A DNA stretch of 52,734 nucleotides from Treponema sp. (GTDB taxonomy: Bacteria; Spirochaetota; Spirochaetia; Treponematales; Treponemataceae): NCBI GenBank assembly GCA_017963165.1, contig JAGCTZ010000129.1:1-52734 (forward strand), read 5' to 3'. The translations under genes and the position numbers were made by a program. Positions 27,406 through 36,765 of this stretch are shown one piece after another (position 1 is the stretch's first letter; every line of letters begins with the position of its first letter). Under the pieces are notes generated by a model. It ran no database searches, was not told where the DNA came from, and saw only the letters and a list, made by a program, of their open reading frames with translations.

Positions 27406-27508
27406 GGCCCTTCGAGAGCCTCAGGGACCCCAATTGACCTCAGGGACCCCAATTGACCTCAGGGACCCCAATTAGCCTCAGGGACCCCAATTGGTCTCAG
27501 GGACCCCA
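27402..27508. repeat. 19-bp tandem repeat array between murD and leuA
   Basis: Five copies of a 19-bp unit (CTCAGGGACCCCAATTGAC type) begin at 27421, 27440, 27459, 27478 and 27497 counting from TCAGGG, with only a few base changes. The left edge, GGGCCCTTCGAGAGCCTCAG, is a diverged copy of the TTCGACAAGCTCA hairpin, so the array seems to have grown from the right arm of that element. It fills the whole gap between convergent murD and leuA. Confidence 0.9.
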
Positions 27509-27510
27509 TA

Positions 27511-29196
27511 TTATTTATAGTTCAGCGCACTTACAATTGCGGCAACACCGGCACGTCCAACGTTAGAGCTCTTTCCTACGCCCCAAACCTTTGTACCGTC
27601 TTCCTTTGTAATCTGAACATAAGAAATAGCGTGTGTATCAGAACCGGCACCAATAGAATGCTCATGGAATGATGAAATATTGAAAACAGGTGCCGAAGTT
27701 CTTCGCATAATATTGACGAAAGCATCCAAAGGTCCGTTTCCGTTTGCCGTAATAACATATTTTTTGCCGAGCCATTCTATTGTAGCTGTTGCTGCTACGT
27801 GTTCTATGCCTGGACCACCACGTTCGCCTTCCATATGTTTTTCATTAATCTCAAGAACATTAAGCGGCGATTTTGTATTAAGCCATTTTTCTTCAAAAAG
27901 ATCATAAATTTCGCTGGAAGAAAGCTCGCGCTGCAGTTCGTCTGCTTTTGCTTTAACAATTGCACCAATAACAGGATGCATTTCTTTAGGCGGAACAATT
28001 CCAAAATCGTGCTCCAGAATATAAACTGCCCCACCTTTTCCACTCTGACTGTTTATGCGGATAATTCCTGTATAATCAACACCAATATCATGCGGATCAA
28101 TTGGAATATAAGGAACATCCCAGTAAGCATTTTCCGAAAGCTTTGCCCGGGCATCAATTGCTTTTCGAATTGCATCCTGATGACTTCCGCTAAAGGCTGT
28201 ATAAACAAGGTCACCCGAATAAGGATGACGTGGAGGTATATACATTCCTGTTAGCCGCTCATAACAATCTGCAATTTCTGGAAGCTTAGAAAAATCAAGT
28301 TTTGGATCGACTCCCTGTGTATACATATTAAGGGCCGCTGTAACAATATCCATATTACCGGTACGTTCACCATTTCCAAAAAGACAGCCTTCTACACGTT
28401 CTGCACCAGCAAGCAAACCAAGCTCACATTGGGCAATTCCTTCGCCGCGGTCATTATGATTATGAAGCGAGATTATACAGCAGTCGCGTTTTCCAATATT
28501 GCGGCAAAAATATTCTATCTGATCTGCAAACTGATTAGGAAGACTGCATTCAACAGTTGCCGGAAGATTAAGAATTATTTTATTATCAGGAGTTGCCCCC
28601 CATTCATCCATAACGGCACGGCAAATCTGCAGCGAATAATCCATCTCGGTCTGTGTAAAATTTTCCGGTGAATATTCAAACATTACCTTAATGCCGGTTC
28701 CGTCAAGAGTTGTAAGATTTTTCTTAATACAGCGCACACCCGAAACTGCAAGTTCAATTATTTCTTCTTTTGTCTTACAAAAATTATATTTTCGCTGCGC
28801 CGGAGAAGTTGCATTATAAAGATGAAAAATGACTTTTTTTGCACCGCGTATACATTCAACAGTTTTTTTAACAAACTGATCACGTGCCTGACACAAAACC
28901 TGAATCGTAACATCATCGGGAATAAGGTTCTGTTCAATAAGGGTTCGCACAAAATCATATTCGGTTTGACTTGAAGAAGGAAAACCAACTTCTATTTCTT
29001 TAAATCCAAGTTCTACAAGCAGCTTAAAATATTCGAGCTTAGCTTTTACTCCCATTGGATTTACAAGTGCCTGATTTCCATCCCTTAAATCAACGGAGCA
29101 CCAGACAGGAGCAGAAGTTATTTTTTTTCCAGGCCACTGTCTGTCATCAAGAGAAACACCTTCGAACTGTCTGTATTTTCCATCGTAAATTTTCAT
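27511..29196 (-). CDS. leuA: 2-isopropylmalate synthase
   Basis: About 561 residues. It condenses acetyl-CoA with 2-ketoisovalerate in leucine synthesis. HMGL-like TIM-barrel marks are WCSVDLRDGNQALVNPMG (metal Asp), EVGFPSSSQTEYDFVR, CIISLHNHNDRGEG (metal His-x-His) and CLFGNGERTGN, followed by a C-terminal regulatory domain with GPGIEHVAATATIEW and NGNGPLDAF. It resembles the longer type known from fungi and actinobacteria. The ATG at 29196 overlaps the stop of the DUF4954 gene (ATGA); an in-frame TTG at 29205 is less likely. The gene is therefore translationally coupled to an unrelated-looking upstream gene. Confidence 0.93.
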   Translation of the reverse strand: MKIYDGKYRQFEGVSLDDRQWPGKKITSAPVWCSVDLRDGNQALVNPMGVKAKLEYFKLLVELGFKEIEVGFPSSSQTEYDFVRTLIEQNLIPDDVTIQVLCQARDQFVKKTVECIRGAKKVIFHLYNATSPAQRKYNFCKTKEEIIELAVSGVRCIKKNLTTLDGTGIKVMFEYSPENFTQTEMDYSLQICRAVMDEWGATPDNKIILNLPATVECSLPNQFADQIEYFCRNIGKRDCCIISLHNHNDRGEGIAQCELGLLAGAERVEGCLFGNGERTGNMDIVTAALNMYTQGVDPKLDFSKLPEIADCYERLTGMYIPPRHPYSGDLVYTAFSGSHQDAIRKAIDARAKLSENAYWDVPYIPIDPHDIGVDYTGIIRINSQSGKGGAVYILEHDFGIVPPKEMHPVIGAIVKAKADELQRELSSSEIYDLFEEKWLNTKSPLNVLEINEKHMEGERGGPGIEHVAATATIEWLGKKYVITANGNGPLDAFVNIMRRTSAPVFNISSFHEHSIGAGSDTHAISYVQITKEDGTKVWGVGKSSNVGRAGVAAIVSALNYK

Positions 29197-31373
29197 TCTC
29201 TGCAAAGACCGCTGAATATACCTTTTATTTCTTCAACAAACTGGGAAGTTTCTTTACGCAAATCACGAAGGAAAGCATTGTCGCTCAAAGGTCCAAGAAC
29301 TGCATTCATTTCCTTTTGATTACGGTAAGTCATATTTCTATAATAATCGGTATAGTCTTTTTCGCGGGAGCCAAAGGCGGCATTATAAATATCAAATGCG
29401 CAGACTGTAACATCATCTGTAATATTGCGATACAAATCAATAGAGAACTGTTCAATAGGACGAGAGTAAAGTCTTTCAAGAAGATACAAAGCATAACGCC
29501 CTTTATATTGTTCGTAGTCAACCTGACACAAATTGTAAAAGCCGTGAACAGAATCCCAATCATCTATTTCGCCACTTTTTATAGATTCAAAAAGCTCCTG
29601 AATTTTCTGACAAGGAATAATCTGTCCGCCCACATTTTCCCATTCGGTATAAAGCGGTTGTTCGCGAATTTTTGAAATCAAATCCAAGGTAAGACAAGAA
29701 ACTCCTCGAGTCTTGCAGTAATCCATCAAGGTACGGGTAGCAAAATATTTGACTATCTTGCGATACATCTTATAAGCCTGAACCGGTTTTAATATCTTTG
29801 CACCATATTTTTTCTGGCAGACAGGATCTTCAAGAACAAAGTCTGCATCCGGATTCTGATGAAGAAAGTCTTTTGCCTTCTGATAAATTTCTTCTTGTGT
29901 CGAAGCACCTTCCATTGCATCATTTCTTGTATCAAGAAGATAACGTGAAGAAAGGCCTATAATTCTGTCCAGTGCTGACATAATTTCCTGCATTGTATCA
30001 GGTGCAAAAGGATCTGTTTCTATATTCTGAATTTTGATTACACGTTTATCACGCTTTTTAAATTTATTATTATTGCGTGTGATGGCAAACATATCATACA
30101 TAAACCACCAGGCAGGAATAATGCTGACAGCCTGATTACCATTTGTTCCCGGAGAAACAAGTGCAAACGGATACGGAATATCAAGCTCATTCTGATAGCT
30201 TCCCTTAGCAACAAGAACAAAAGAAGCAAAGCGGCTGTTATGCTTAAAATCACTGCAGAGACCTGGCCAGAAACCACGCTTAGCAATAATCTCTCCATCA
30301 GGACTTCGGCTGTTATGATTACTTCCGATTGTTGAACCAGAAGCAATATTCGACTGTCCCATAATTGTAGAAGCAATAAGGAAGGAAGAATTATGATGCT
30401 GCTCGTGGAACGGGAATACAAGATTGTTCAAAACCTCGCAGCAGGAAATTGTAGAATTATCACCAAGCACAGAGTTCAGAATTCGTCCACCATATTTTAC
30501 CTGACAATTGCGGCCGATTACAAAACGAACAGCAATAGCCTGATAGAAAATGCGGCAGCCATAACCAAGAATACCGTTTACCATTTCTACACCTTCGCCA
30601 ATCTGAGTTATCTCTTCCGGTGAAGAAAGAATAGTAATATTCTTAAGCTTAAATGCTCCCTTTATATAAACACATTTTCCTATGAGAGCATCCTTGATGA
30701 TGTTACAGTTTTTGATAACAGTATCATCATCAATAAAGCCATAAGTATTTAATTTGTGATCATTGCCTTTTTCTGTAAGTTCAACAAAGCGATCAAGCAG
30801 CTTTTCATCATCGCGGTAGTGAGACCAGATATAAGCATCGGCAGGAATCATATTTTCGAACGGAAGGATTCGTCGTCCGTCATTTTCATTTGCAACACCA
30901 ATCCAGATACGGTTTGATTCAGGCTCGCCTTCCTTAAGAATACCGTTACCAAATTTTGAGTGATTTGTACAACATATTTCGTTGATATTAAAAAGAATTA
31001 CTCTGTCACCTAAACGGTAATTATCTATGTAGTAAGCATTTCGGATAACATCATCATTACCTGTTACAACATTACTCAAACGAGAACGACGGATACCGCA
31101 TTCAAGCTTTAAGTCGTTGTAAGTAAGCATTACATGGCGAAGTCGTCCTAAAATAATAATTCCGGAAAAAAATGAAAAGTAAATAAGGTTCGGGTCAAAA
31201 CAGCCATCGCCGGCATCGACATAAAAATTATTCCAGGAAGGATCCTCGTTGTGATTAAGATTCTTTTCAAGAATTTCAATCTCGGCGGGATTAAGATGCC
31301 GTTTGCCCTTAAGAAGCTCTTCAGGTATCGCCGTTGGTACCTGAGTACTGTTGATTTCTTCTACTTTAACCAT
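29193..31373 (-). CDS. DUF4954 family left-handed beta-helix protein
   Basis: 726 residues, no signal peptide. The middle (about 70-400) has many isoleucine- and valine-rich hexapeptide-like turns (DDDTVIKNCNIIKDALIGKCVYIKGAFKL is one stretch), giving a left-handed parallel beta-helix as in nucleotidyltransferase and acyltransferase tails. I match it to DUF4954 from memory, a family of spirochaetes and Bacteroidota with no known activity. Sugar-nucleotide work is a guess. The promoter at 31383-31411 would leave a leader of only about 3 nt. It overlaps leuA by 4 nt. Confidence 0.75.
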   Translation of the reverse strand: MVKVEEINSTQVPTAIPEELLKGKRHLNPAEIEILEKNLNHNEDPSWNNFYVDAGDGCFDPNLIYFSFFSGIIILGRLRHVMLTYNDLKLECGIRRSRLSNVVTGNDDVIRNAYYIDNYRLGDRVILFNINEICCTNHSKFGNGILKEGEPESNRIWIGVANENDGRRILPFENMIPADAYIWSHYRDDEKLLDRFVELTEKGNDHKLNTYGFIDDDTVIKNCNIIKDALIGKCVYIKGAFKLKNITILSSPEEITQIGEGVEMVNGILGYGCRIFYQAIAVRFVIGRNCQVKYGGRILNSVLGDNSTISCCEVLNNLVFPFHEQHHNSSFLIASTIMGQSNIASGSTIGSNHNSRSPDGEIIAKRGFWPGLCSDFKHNSRFASFVLVAKGSYQNELDIPYPFALVSPGTNGNQAVSIIPAWWFMYDMFAITRNNNKFKKRDKRVIKIQNIETDPFAPDTMQEIMSALDRIIGLSSRYLLDTRNDAMEGASTQEEIYQKAKDFLHQNPDADFVLEDPVCQKKYGAKILKPVQAYKMYRKIVKYFATRTLMDYCKTRGVSCLTLDLISKIREQPLYTEWENVGGQIIPCQKIQELFESIKSGEIDDWDSVHGFYNLCQVDYEQYKGRYALYLLERLYSRPIEQFSIDLYRNITDDVTVCAFDIYNAAFGSREKDYTDYYRNMTYRNQKEMNAVLGPLSDNAFLRDLRKETSQFVEEIKGIFSGLCRE

Positions 31374-31382
31374 ATTATTACT

Positions 31383-31411
31383 ATTTTACTACAGTTTATA
31401 GACAATAGCAA
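31383..31411 (-). promoter_or_regulatory. Near-leaderless promoter for the DUF4954 gene
   Basis: On the minus strand TTGCTA (31411-31406), a 17-nt spacer and TAAAAT (31388-31383). Transcription would start near 31376, 3 nt before the ATG at 31373. No ribosome site is visible. Confidence 0.5.
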
Positions 31412-31448
31412 CACGCAGACCCCTATAGATTATAATACCCTCAAAGTA

Positions 31449-31454
31449 TATACT
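31449..31454 (+). promoter_or_regulatory. Probable -10 giving a leaderless M16-like message
   Basis: TATACT at 31449-31454 is followed by TTTAAT and the ATG at 31461, putting transcription start on that A. A second possible -10, TATAAT at 31431-31436, would give an 18-nt leader that still lacks a Shine-Dalgarno. Confidence 0.45.
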
Positions 31455-31460
31455 TTTAAT

Positions 31461-34280
31461 ATGAAGAAAAAAGGGGTTCTACGGATAGTTTTAGCAGTTT
31501 TGATTTTGTTTACTACACAGGCACTTAATGCTATACCGCTTGAAAATATAAAGGAATACACGCTCGAAAACGGACTTACTGTTTTTATTCTTCAGGATAC
31601 TTCTACCCCACTTATAAGGATTGAATACACAACACGTGCCGGCTTTTCAAGTCAAACAAAAGAAACTTCGGGCTTTTTTAAGCTTTATACAAGGATTTTG
31701 CAGGCTGCATCACCAAAGCTCAATTTTGAAACAGCTGAATGCAATGCCGATTCTTCACGTTATGTTATAATGACTGTTCCATCAAAGCTTAAGGAAACTG
31801 CAGCATTTCTTGCACAGGCTGCTTTTTCTCTTTCATATTCCGATGACGTACTTGCTTCTGAGCTTTCGCTTTTAAAACAGGAAGTAAAAGAAGAAGCAGA
31901 ATCTGCCGGAGGATTTATAAATGCAGCTATAGATTCGAGAGTTTTTTCTGCCTATCCATGGAAACATGATTCCGGAGTTTATCCTGCACTTTTTAATAAA
32001 ACAACAACCGCAAAAGCACGCAATATTCTTGAAACAATTTCTTCACGCTATTACACACCTCAGAACAGTGCTCTTTTTATAAGCGGCAACATAAACGACC
32101 AGACAATTCTTTCGCTCATTACACAAACCTTCGGACAATATTATTCTTCATATTCTGTTCCTGTTTCGCGAAAATCTGCACCTGTAAATCAAAAAAGAAA
32201 ATTTGTTCTTCACAGTCCCGATTTTTCTGCAGACATGACTCAGATTGTAATGCAGTACACAGTTCTAAATATGGAAGAATGCGAGCTTGCCGCAACACTT
32301 TTGAACAACGATAATTCCTTTTTTAAATACAATCTTGTAAACGAACCTTCGCTTAATATCCCGGGAAATGAATATATAAATGCGGCCGGGGCCCATAAAA
32401 AAGACAGCTCACGTCTGATTATTCAAAGTCTGCTGCAAAAGCCTCAGGGTAAAAATGCAGATTCAATTACTTCGCTTGATCAGGCACAGCTTTTTATAAC
32501 AAATGTTCAGAACGGAATTAAAGAAACAAATTTTGTAGAATATTACATTGCACAGCAATATGCGGTGAATAATCTTTCGCTCATAAATTCTTCTTCAACC
32601 GATTTTATGACAAGTCTTGCTTCTTATTGGGCACTTCAGCAATATGATTCTTTTATAGAAGATGTGCTTGATTCCGGAGAGCTTTCAACAACAGCGGCAA
32701 ATCTTTTTTCACGAAGTCAAAAGCTTTCTTCAATTAATTTTGACGAGTTGATTTCTAAACTTGATTCCGAAGCCCCGTTTATTTTTGTTATCATCAATTC
32801 AAACGACTACAAAAATAACAAAGCAAAATATACAGCAGCAGGTTTTGAAGAAATTAATTCTGCAAATGCGGCATGGTATAATCAGGATATATTCAAAAAT
32901 TACAATGATCCCGAAGCACAAGAAGCTGTGTTTGCCATGACTAACAACAACGACACTTACACGAATGATTTTTATAAAGAAAACATTTCTCTTATAAAAC
33001 AGACGACTCTTGAAAATGGAATTCCTGTTGTAACAAAGCTCAATGAAAATTCCTCTGACATCACACTACTGATTAGTGTTAGGGGTGGTAAACTCAACTC
33101 TGCAGATGATAATGGTTATGAAGAAGTAATGATTAATTTGCTTGCGTCAAACATTCAGAAGGAAATTACAAAAAAGCAGCAGGAAGCAATAATTCTTGGA
33201 AATCCGATTATCGATTATAGCTGTGCTATTACAACAGGAACAGTAACTGTTGAATGTGCGCCTTATGATTTTTCTGCCTGCTGTAAAGCTGTTTCAGATT
33301 CAATCATTTACGGTGACATTCTTCCGGCTCAGGCCGACAGAGCAGTTTCGAGTGTTCAGTATAAAAAACGTCTTGAAAATGGAAGCGTCACAAGACAGAT
33401 GCTTTCGGCGGTAATGAAGGAGCTTTATTCAAAATCTGATTTTCCAAAAATCTTTGATGCAAAAGACGAAATTCTTACAACAACAAAATACCAGAAAATT
33501 CTTGAAGGCTATCCAGCCCTTCTCGATGCCAGCCGCTACAATCTTATTGTAACAGGTCTACTCCCCGAAAACACAATCGACCTTTTAAATAACACAATGG
33601 GGCTCTTAACTTCGCGCAATACAAAGCAGAATATTCTTTCGGTTCAAAGCAAACTTAAAAGCACCAGCACAAAAAAAACAGTAAAGCTTACACATACATT
33701 CTTAACAGATATTCCTGCAGAAAAAGCAGGTCCTATGCCTTCCAAGCTTATTCCAACAACAAAATTTCTTGATCCTGTTATGTATGTATTTTCACTTCCA
33801 CAGGCAGGCACAAAGCAAAACGCGCTTACTATTGCAACATTAAAATATCTTGAAAAGCTTGTTCAAAAACAAATTGATTCAAATCCAAAGTTAGCAGAAG
33901 CAAAAGCACAGGCAGACGAGCCATACGCTAACACAGATACAATAATCTTTACAATTCTTAATGTGCCAGAGCAGAAAGAAGCCGATGCCTGCTTCCGTGC
34001 AGCAGCTGCCGAATTAAATGAAATGCTTAATTCAAATGACCAGGCCAACGTAATCCGTCAGATTAAAGATAACTGGATACAGGAATTTATGTCGCTTACT
34101 TTAACAAACACAGGAACTGCACAGCTTTTGCAAAAGGGCTTTGAATATCTGCCGTATGAACAAAAACCAGATTATTATCTTAATGAATATAATTTTGTGG
34201 AAAATGCAACACGCGCAGATTTCATTGAAGTAATGAATAATATTCCACAGCAGCCGCTTTTAAGATTCTATGCAAAATAA
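31461..34280 (+). CDS. Exported M16-like protein lacking the zinc site (probable pseudo-peptidase)
   Basis: About 939 residues. A signal peptide (1-24, cleaved after LNA) leads into two M16-type halves: LENGLTVFILQDTSTPLIRIEYTTRAGF near the N-terminus and LENGIPVVTKLNENSSDITLLISVRGG near residue 515. Active M16 enzymes carry HXXEH in the first half; here the same place reads GFFKLYTRIL, so all three residues are changed. The second half also lacks it. The protein is probably a structural or binding partner rather than a protease, possibly in the periplasm. A longer frame extends upstream to 31251, but the ATG at 31461 begins the signal peptide. Confidence 0.82.
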   Translation: MKKKGVLRIVLAVLILFTTQALNAIPLENIKEYTLENGLTVFILQDTSTPLIRIEYTTRAGFSSQTKETSGFFKLYTRILQAASPKLNFETAECNADSSRYVIMTVPSKLKETAAFLAQAAFSLSYSDDVLASELSLLKQEVKEEAESAGGFINAAIDSRVFSAYPWKHDSGVYPALFNKTTTAKARNILETISSRYYTPQNSALFISGNINDQTILSLITQTFGQYYSSYSVPVSRKSAPVNQKRKFVLHSPDFSADMTQIVMQYTVLNMEECELAATLLNNDNSFFKYNLVNEPSLNIPGNEYINAAGAHKKDSSRLIIQSLLQKPQGKNADSITSLDQAQLFITNVQNGIKETNFVEYYIAQQYAVNNLSLINSSSTDFMTSLASYWALQQYDSFIEDVLDSGELSTTAANLFSRSQKLSSINFDELISKLDSEAPFIFVIINSNDYKNNKAKYTAAGFEEINSANAAWYNQDIFKNYNDPEAQEAVFAMTNNNDTYTNDFYKENISLIKQTTLENGIPVVTKLNENSSDITLLISVRGGKLNSADDNGYEEVMINLLASNIQKEITKKQQEAIILGNPIIDYSCAITTGTVTVECAPYDFSACCKAVSDSIIYGDILPAQADRAVSSVQYKKRLENGSVTRQMLSAVMKELYSKSDFPKIFDAKDEILTTTKYQKILEGYPALLDASRYNLIVTGLLPENTIDLLNNTMGLLTSRNTKQNILSVQSKLKSTSTKKTVKLTHTFLTDIPAEKAGPMPSKLIPTTKFLDPVMYVFSLPQAGTKQNALTIATLKYLEKLVQKQIDSNPKLAEAKAQADEPYANTDTIIFTILNVPEQKEADACFRAAAAELNEMLNSNDQANVIRQIKDNWIQEFMSLTLTNTGTAQLLQKGFEYLPYEQKPDYYLNEYNFVENATRADFIEVMNNIPQQPLLRFYAK

Positions 34281-34299
34281 AATGAATTGATTTAGTTGA

Positions 34300-36678
34300 T
34301 TAGTTTTGAAGAACAGAATCTACAAGAGATTTAAAATCTGCATTCTGAACTACCATTGAATAAGAGAGATTATCGGCAATTGAATAAACACCATTACGTT
34401 CAATTATTGTATTGATTGTTGTATGAGAAGCATTGTCATCAAAATCGCCTTTAAGTTCTATTACAGGCTGTTCGTTCTGGCCAAAGGTTGTCATCGAAAA
34501 ATATGGCTGTTCTGGAATTTCTTCTGCATCTAAAATTTCTTCTGGTTCAGGAATTGGTTCAAGGACTTCTTCCTGGTCAGATTTTTTCTGCAACACAAAG
34601 GCTGGTGCCTCAAATTCATAAACAGCTATGTTGTTTACAATGTTGATATATTTTTCTTCTGGCTGATGACCTACAAAGAATTCTTCGTGGAAACGAGGAT
34701 CATCATTATCTATGAAAGGAGGAAGTTTAATGTTTGAACCATAAGAGTTGATTGATTCGTCGTGAGTTTGATCCACAGGGGAAATCTCTTCAAGCTCTTC
34801 AAGTTCTTCGATTTCTTCTACTTCCTCGACTTCCTCAATTTCTTCAACAGGTTCAGCTTCATCCAAAGCTTCAACTTCTTCTATTTCTTCTACAGGCTCG
34901 GCCTCTTCAATTTCCTCTACCGGCTCTGCATGATCCAAAGCCTCACCTTCTTCAACTTCTTCTATATCTTCAACTGGTTCGGCATCATCAAGCGTTTCTA
35001 CTTCTTCAACTTCTTCTATCTCTTCAACAGGCTCGGCGTCTTCCAGAGCCTCTACTTCTTCAACTTCTTCTATTTTTTCTACAGGCTCAGCATCATCAAG
35101 TGCTTCAACTTCCTCTATTTCTTCAATCTCATCAACTGGTTCAGCCTCATCCAGAGCCTCTACTTCTTCAACTTCCTCTATCTCTTCAACCGGCTCAGCC
35201 TCATCCAGAGCCTCAACTTCCTCAACTTCTTCTATTTCTTCAACAGGTTCAACTTCGTCTAAAGCCTCAACCTCTTCAGCCTCTTCAATTTCCTCAACTG
35301 CCTCTACAACCTCAGGTGCCGCAACTGCAGAAGGCACTGCAACATTTACATTAAGCTTAGAGTTTTTAAGAACATCTTCTATTACGCGGCGAATCTCTTC
35401 TATTGTGGCACCACCCAAAGTTGCTTCAGAACTGTTCTGCGCTTTTAAAATACCGATTATGTCTTCCCAGCTGGAATCAAGATATGCATCCACCTGTTTT
35501 GAATAACGCTTTGATTTTGCACCGATGCTCTTTTTGATTTCTTCGGAAAGCTCAGCCTTGCGAGTTTCGAGCTGGCGTGCAATCTGTGCCCATTCAATTT
35601 TTTCTTTATTTTCAAGATATTCGTTTATAATGCCAAACTGCACCTTTTTAATGCGGCTTTTTATTATCGAAAGATAATCACGTTTAAGATTGAACAAAAG
35701 TGCAGAAACAAGCAGCAGCGTCATAAATACACTTATATAAATTAAATATTCAAGCTCGCGAGGAAGTTCAAAAAGTGCACTTGAATAAACTGCAGAAACC
35801 TTAAAATATTCGCTTAAAGGCGAAGTCATCAAAAGCCAGTAAGAACCATCATCCTTTTGCAAAATGCGTTCAAGTCCAAGCTCTGAATTCTTTTTATTTT
35901 TATTCCATGAAGTAAGAATCGGTGAATAAAACTCTGATTTACCATTTTTAGGCAAACCTAACACAAAGCCACCATCAAAGGAATCTTCGTTTGCAATAGC
36001 AGTAAGGCCTTCGCCAAGAGAAACATGACGCTCATCAAGTGCTGTTTGTTCAAACTTGTTGATATCAAAATAACAGACACATGTTGCAAAATAAGTGTTA
36101 TCTGTAATGTAGAAAGGGAAAGAAATTATAATTCTGTCGCGAGCATTATCAAGTAAAAGCTTTGTTTCAGGCTTTTCTGAATCGACAAGAATTATATTTT
36201 CTGCAAGCTCTTCTGAATCCTTAATAACATCGGTATAAAGCTTGTACGTTGTGCTAAGACTTACCCTTTTAAGCACATCTGAATCATAAGAGCTGTAATG
36301 AAGAGTTCGACCGTTCTTTTCTATGATTCGGATTCCATCAAGGCCGTAATCTTCCAGTTCATCAAAAAGCCGTGCAGTAAGATTTTTACGTTCTGTTGCA
36401 TCTTTTTCTGACGGATTCTGGTGTACATACGTCTTTACAGCAGATGATTTTAAATATGCCTCATCATCGGTCTGAATTTTTGCGAGAATATCGGAAATGT
36501 AGGAATTGCAGCGCTCAGAAATTGTTTCGAGCTGGTTATCCTTTTCGGCAATTTTTGCCTGTGCATAGAATTTGGTCTCTATCTGCGCCATTAAACCGGT
36601 CTGGGCAAAAAAGACAAATCCTGCAAAAAGAACAAGTGCCGTTAAAACACTAAACGCCGCCTTCTGGCCAGAAGACAT
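34300..36678 (-). CDS. Two-pass membrane sensor-like protein with long acidic repeat
   Basis: About 792 residues. TM1 (about 6-28), an extracytoplasmic domain of about 270 residues that resembles a Cache-type sensor in layout, TM2 (YLIYISVFMTLLLVSALLF), a helical cytoplasmic linker, then about 9 copies of an 18-residue acidic unit (VEALDEAEPVEEIEEVEE type, roughly residues 455-630), and a C-terminal tail ending SLVDSVLQN. No kinase, cyclase, HAMP or chemoreceptor domain is seen. The ATG at 36678 has AAGGA 9 nt upstream and is preferred to a TTG at 36696. Function unknown; the repeat could bind cations or act as a long spacer. Confidence 0.75.
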   Translation of the reverse strand: MSSGQKAAFSVLTALVLFAGFVFFAQTGLMAQIETKFYAQAKIAEKDNQLETISERCNSYISDILAKIQTDDEAYLKSSAVKTYVHQNPSEKDATERKNLTARLFDELEDYGLDGIRIIEKNGRTLHYSSYDSDVLKRVSLSTTYKLYTDVIKDSEELAENIILVDSEKPETKLLLDNARDRIIISFPFYITDNTYFATCVCYFDINKFEQTALDERHVSLGEGLTAIANEDSFDGGFVLGLPKNGKSEFYSPILTSWNKNKKNSELGLERILQKDDGSYWLLMTSPLSEYFKVSAVYSSALFELPRELEYLIYISVFMTLLLVSALLFNLKRDYLSIIKSRIKKVQFGIINEYLENKEKIEWAQIARQLETRKAELSEEIKKSIGAKSKRYSKQVDAYLDSSWEDIIGILKAQNSSEATLGGATIEEIRRVIEDVLKNSKLNVNVAVPSAVAAPEVVEAVEEIEEAEEVEALDEVEPVEEIEEVEEVEALDEAEPVEEIEEVEEVEALDEAEPVDEIEEIEEVEALDDAEPVEKIEEVEEVEALEDAEPVEEIEEVEEVETLDDAEPVEDIEEVEEGEALDHAEPVEEIEEAEPVEEIEEVEALDEAEPVEEIEEVEEVEEIEELEELEEISPVDQTHDESINSYGSNIKLPPFIDNDDPRFHEEFFVGHQPEEKYINIVNNIAVYEFEAPAFVLQKKSDQEEVLEPIPEPEEILDAEEIPEQPYFSMTTFGQNEQPVIELKGDFDDNASHTTINTIIERNGVYSIADNLSYSMVVQNADFKSLVDSVLQN
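34795..35310 (-). repeat. Tandem 54-bp coding repeat (acidic repeat region)
   Basis: The DNA encoding the 18-residue acidic units is a degenerate 54-bp tandem array; third-position changes between copies are frequent, so the protein repeat is better kept than the DNA. One unit near the middle is shortened (EALDHAEPVEEIEEAEPVEE). Confidence 0.8.
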
Positions 36679-36765
36679 TTTTTCCGTTCCTTTCAAATAT
36701 ATATAATATTACTCTTATATTATCGGCATGAAAAGGATAAAAACCCACAAAAAAACACGCCCCCC

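Noticed and set aside
27421..27508. CRISPR array
   Set aside because: The units are contiguous 19-bp repeats with no spacers, and no cas gene is present.
31251..31460. Longer start for the M16-like protein
   Set aside because: The extra 70 codons lie over the divergent DUF4954 gene and its promoter, and the signal peptide begins at 31461.
34752..35354. A 200-codon Leu/Gln-rich gene on the plus strand
   Set aside because: It is the antisense of the acidic repeat region; its composition is a mirror of the repeat, with no start signal.
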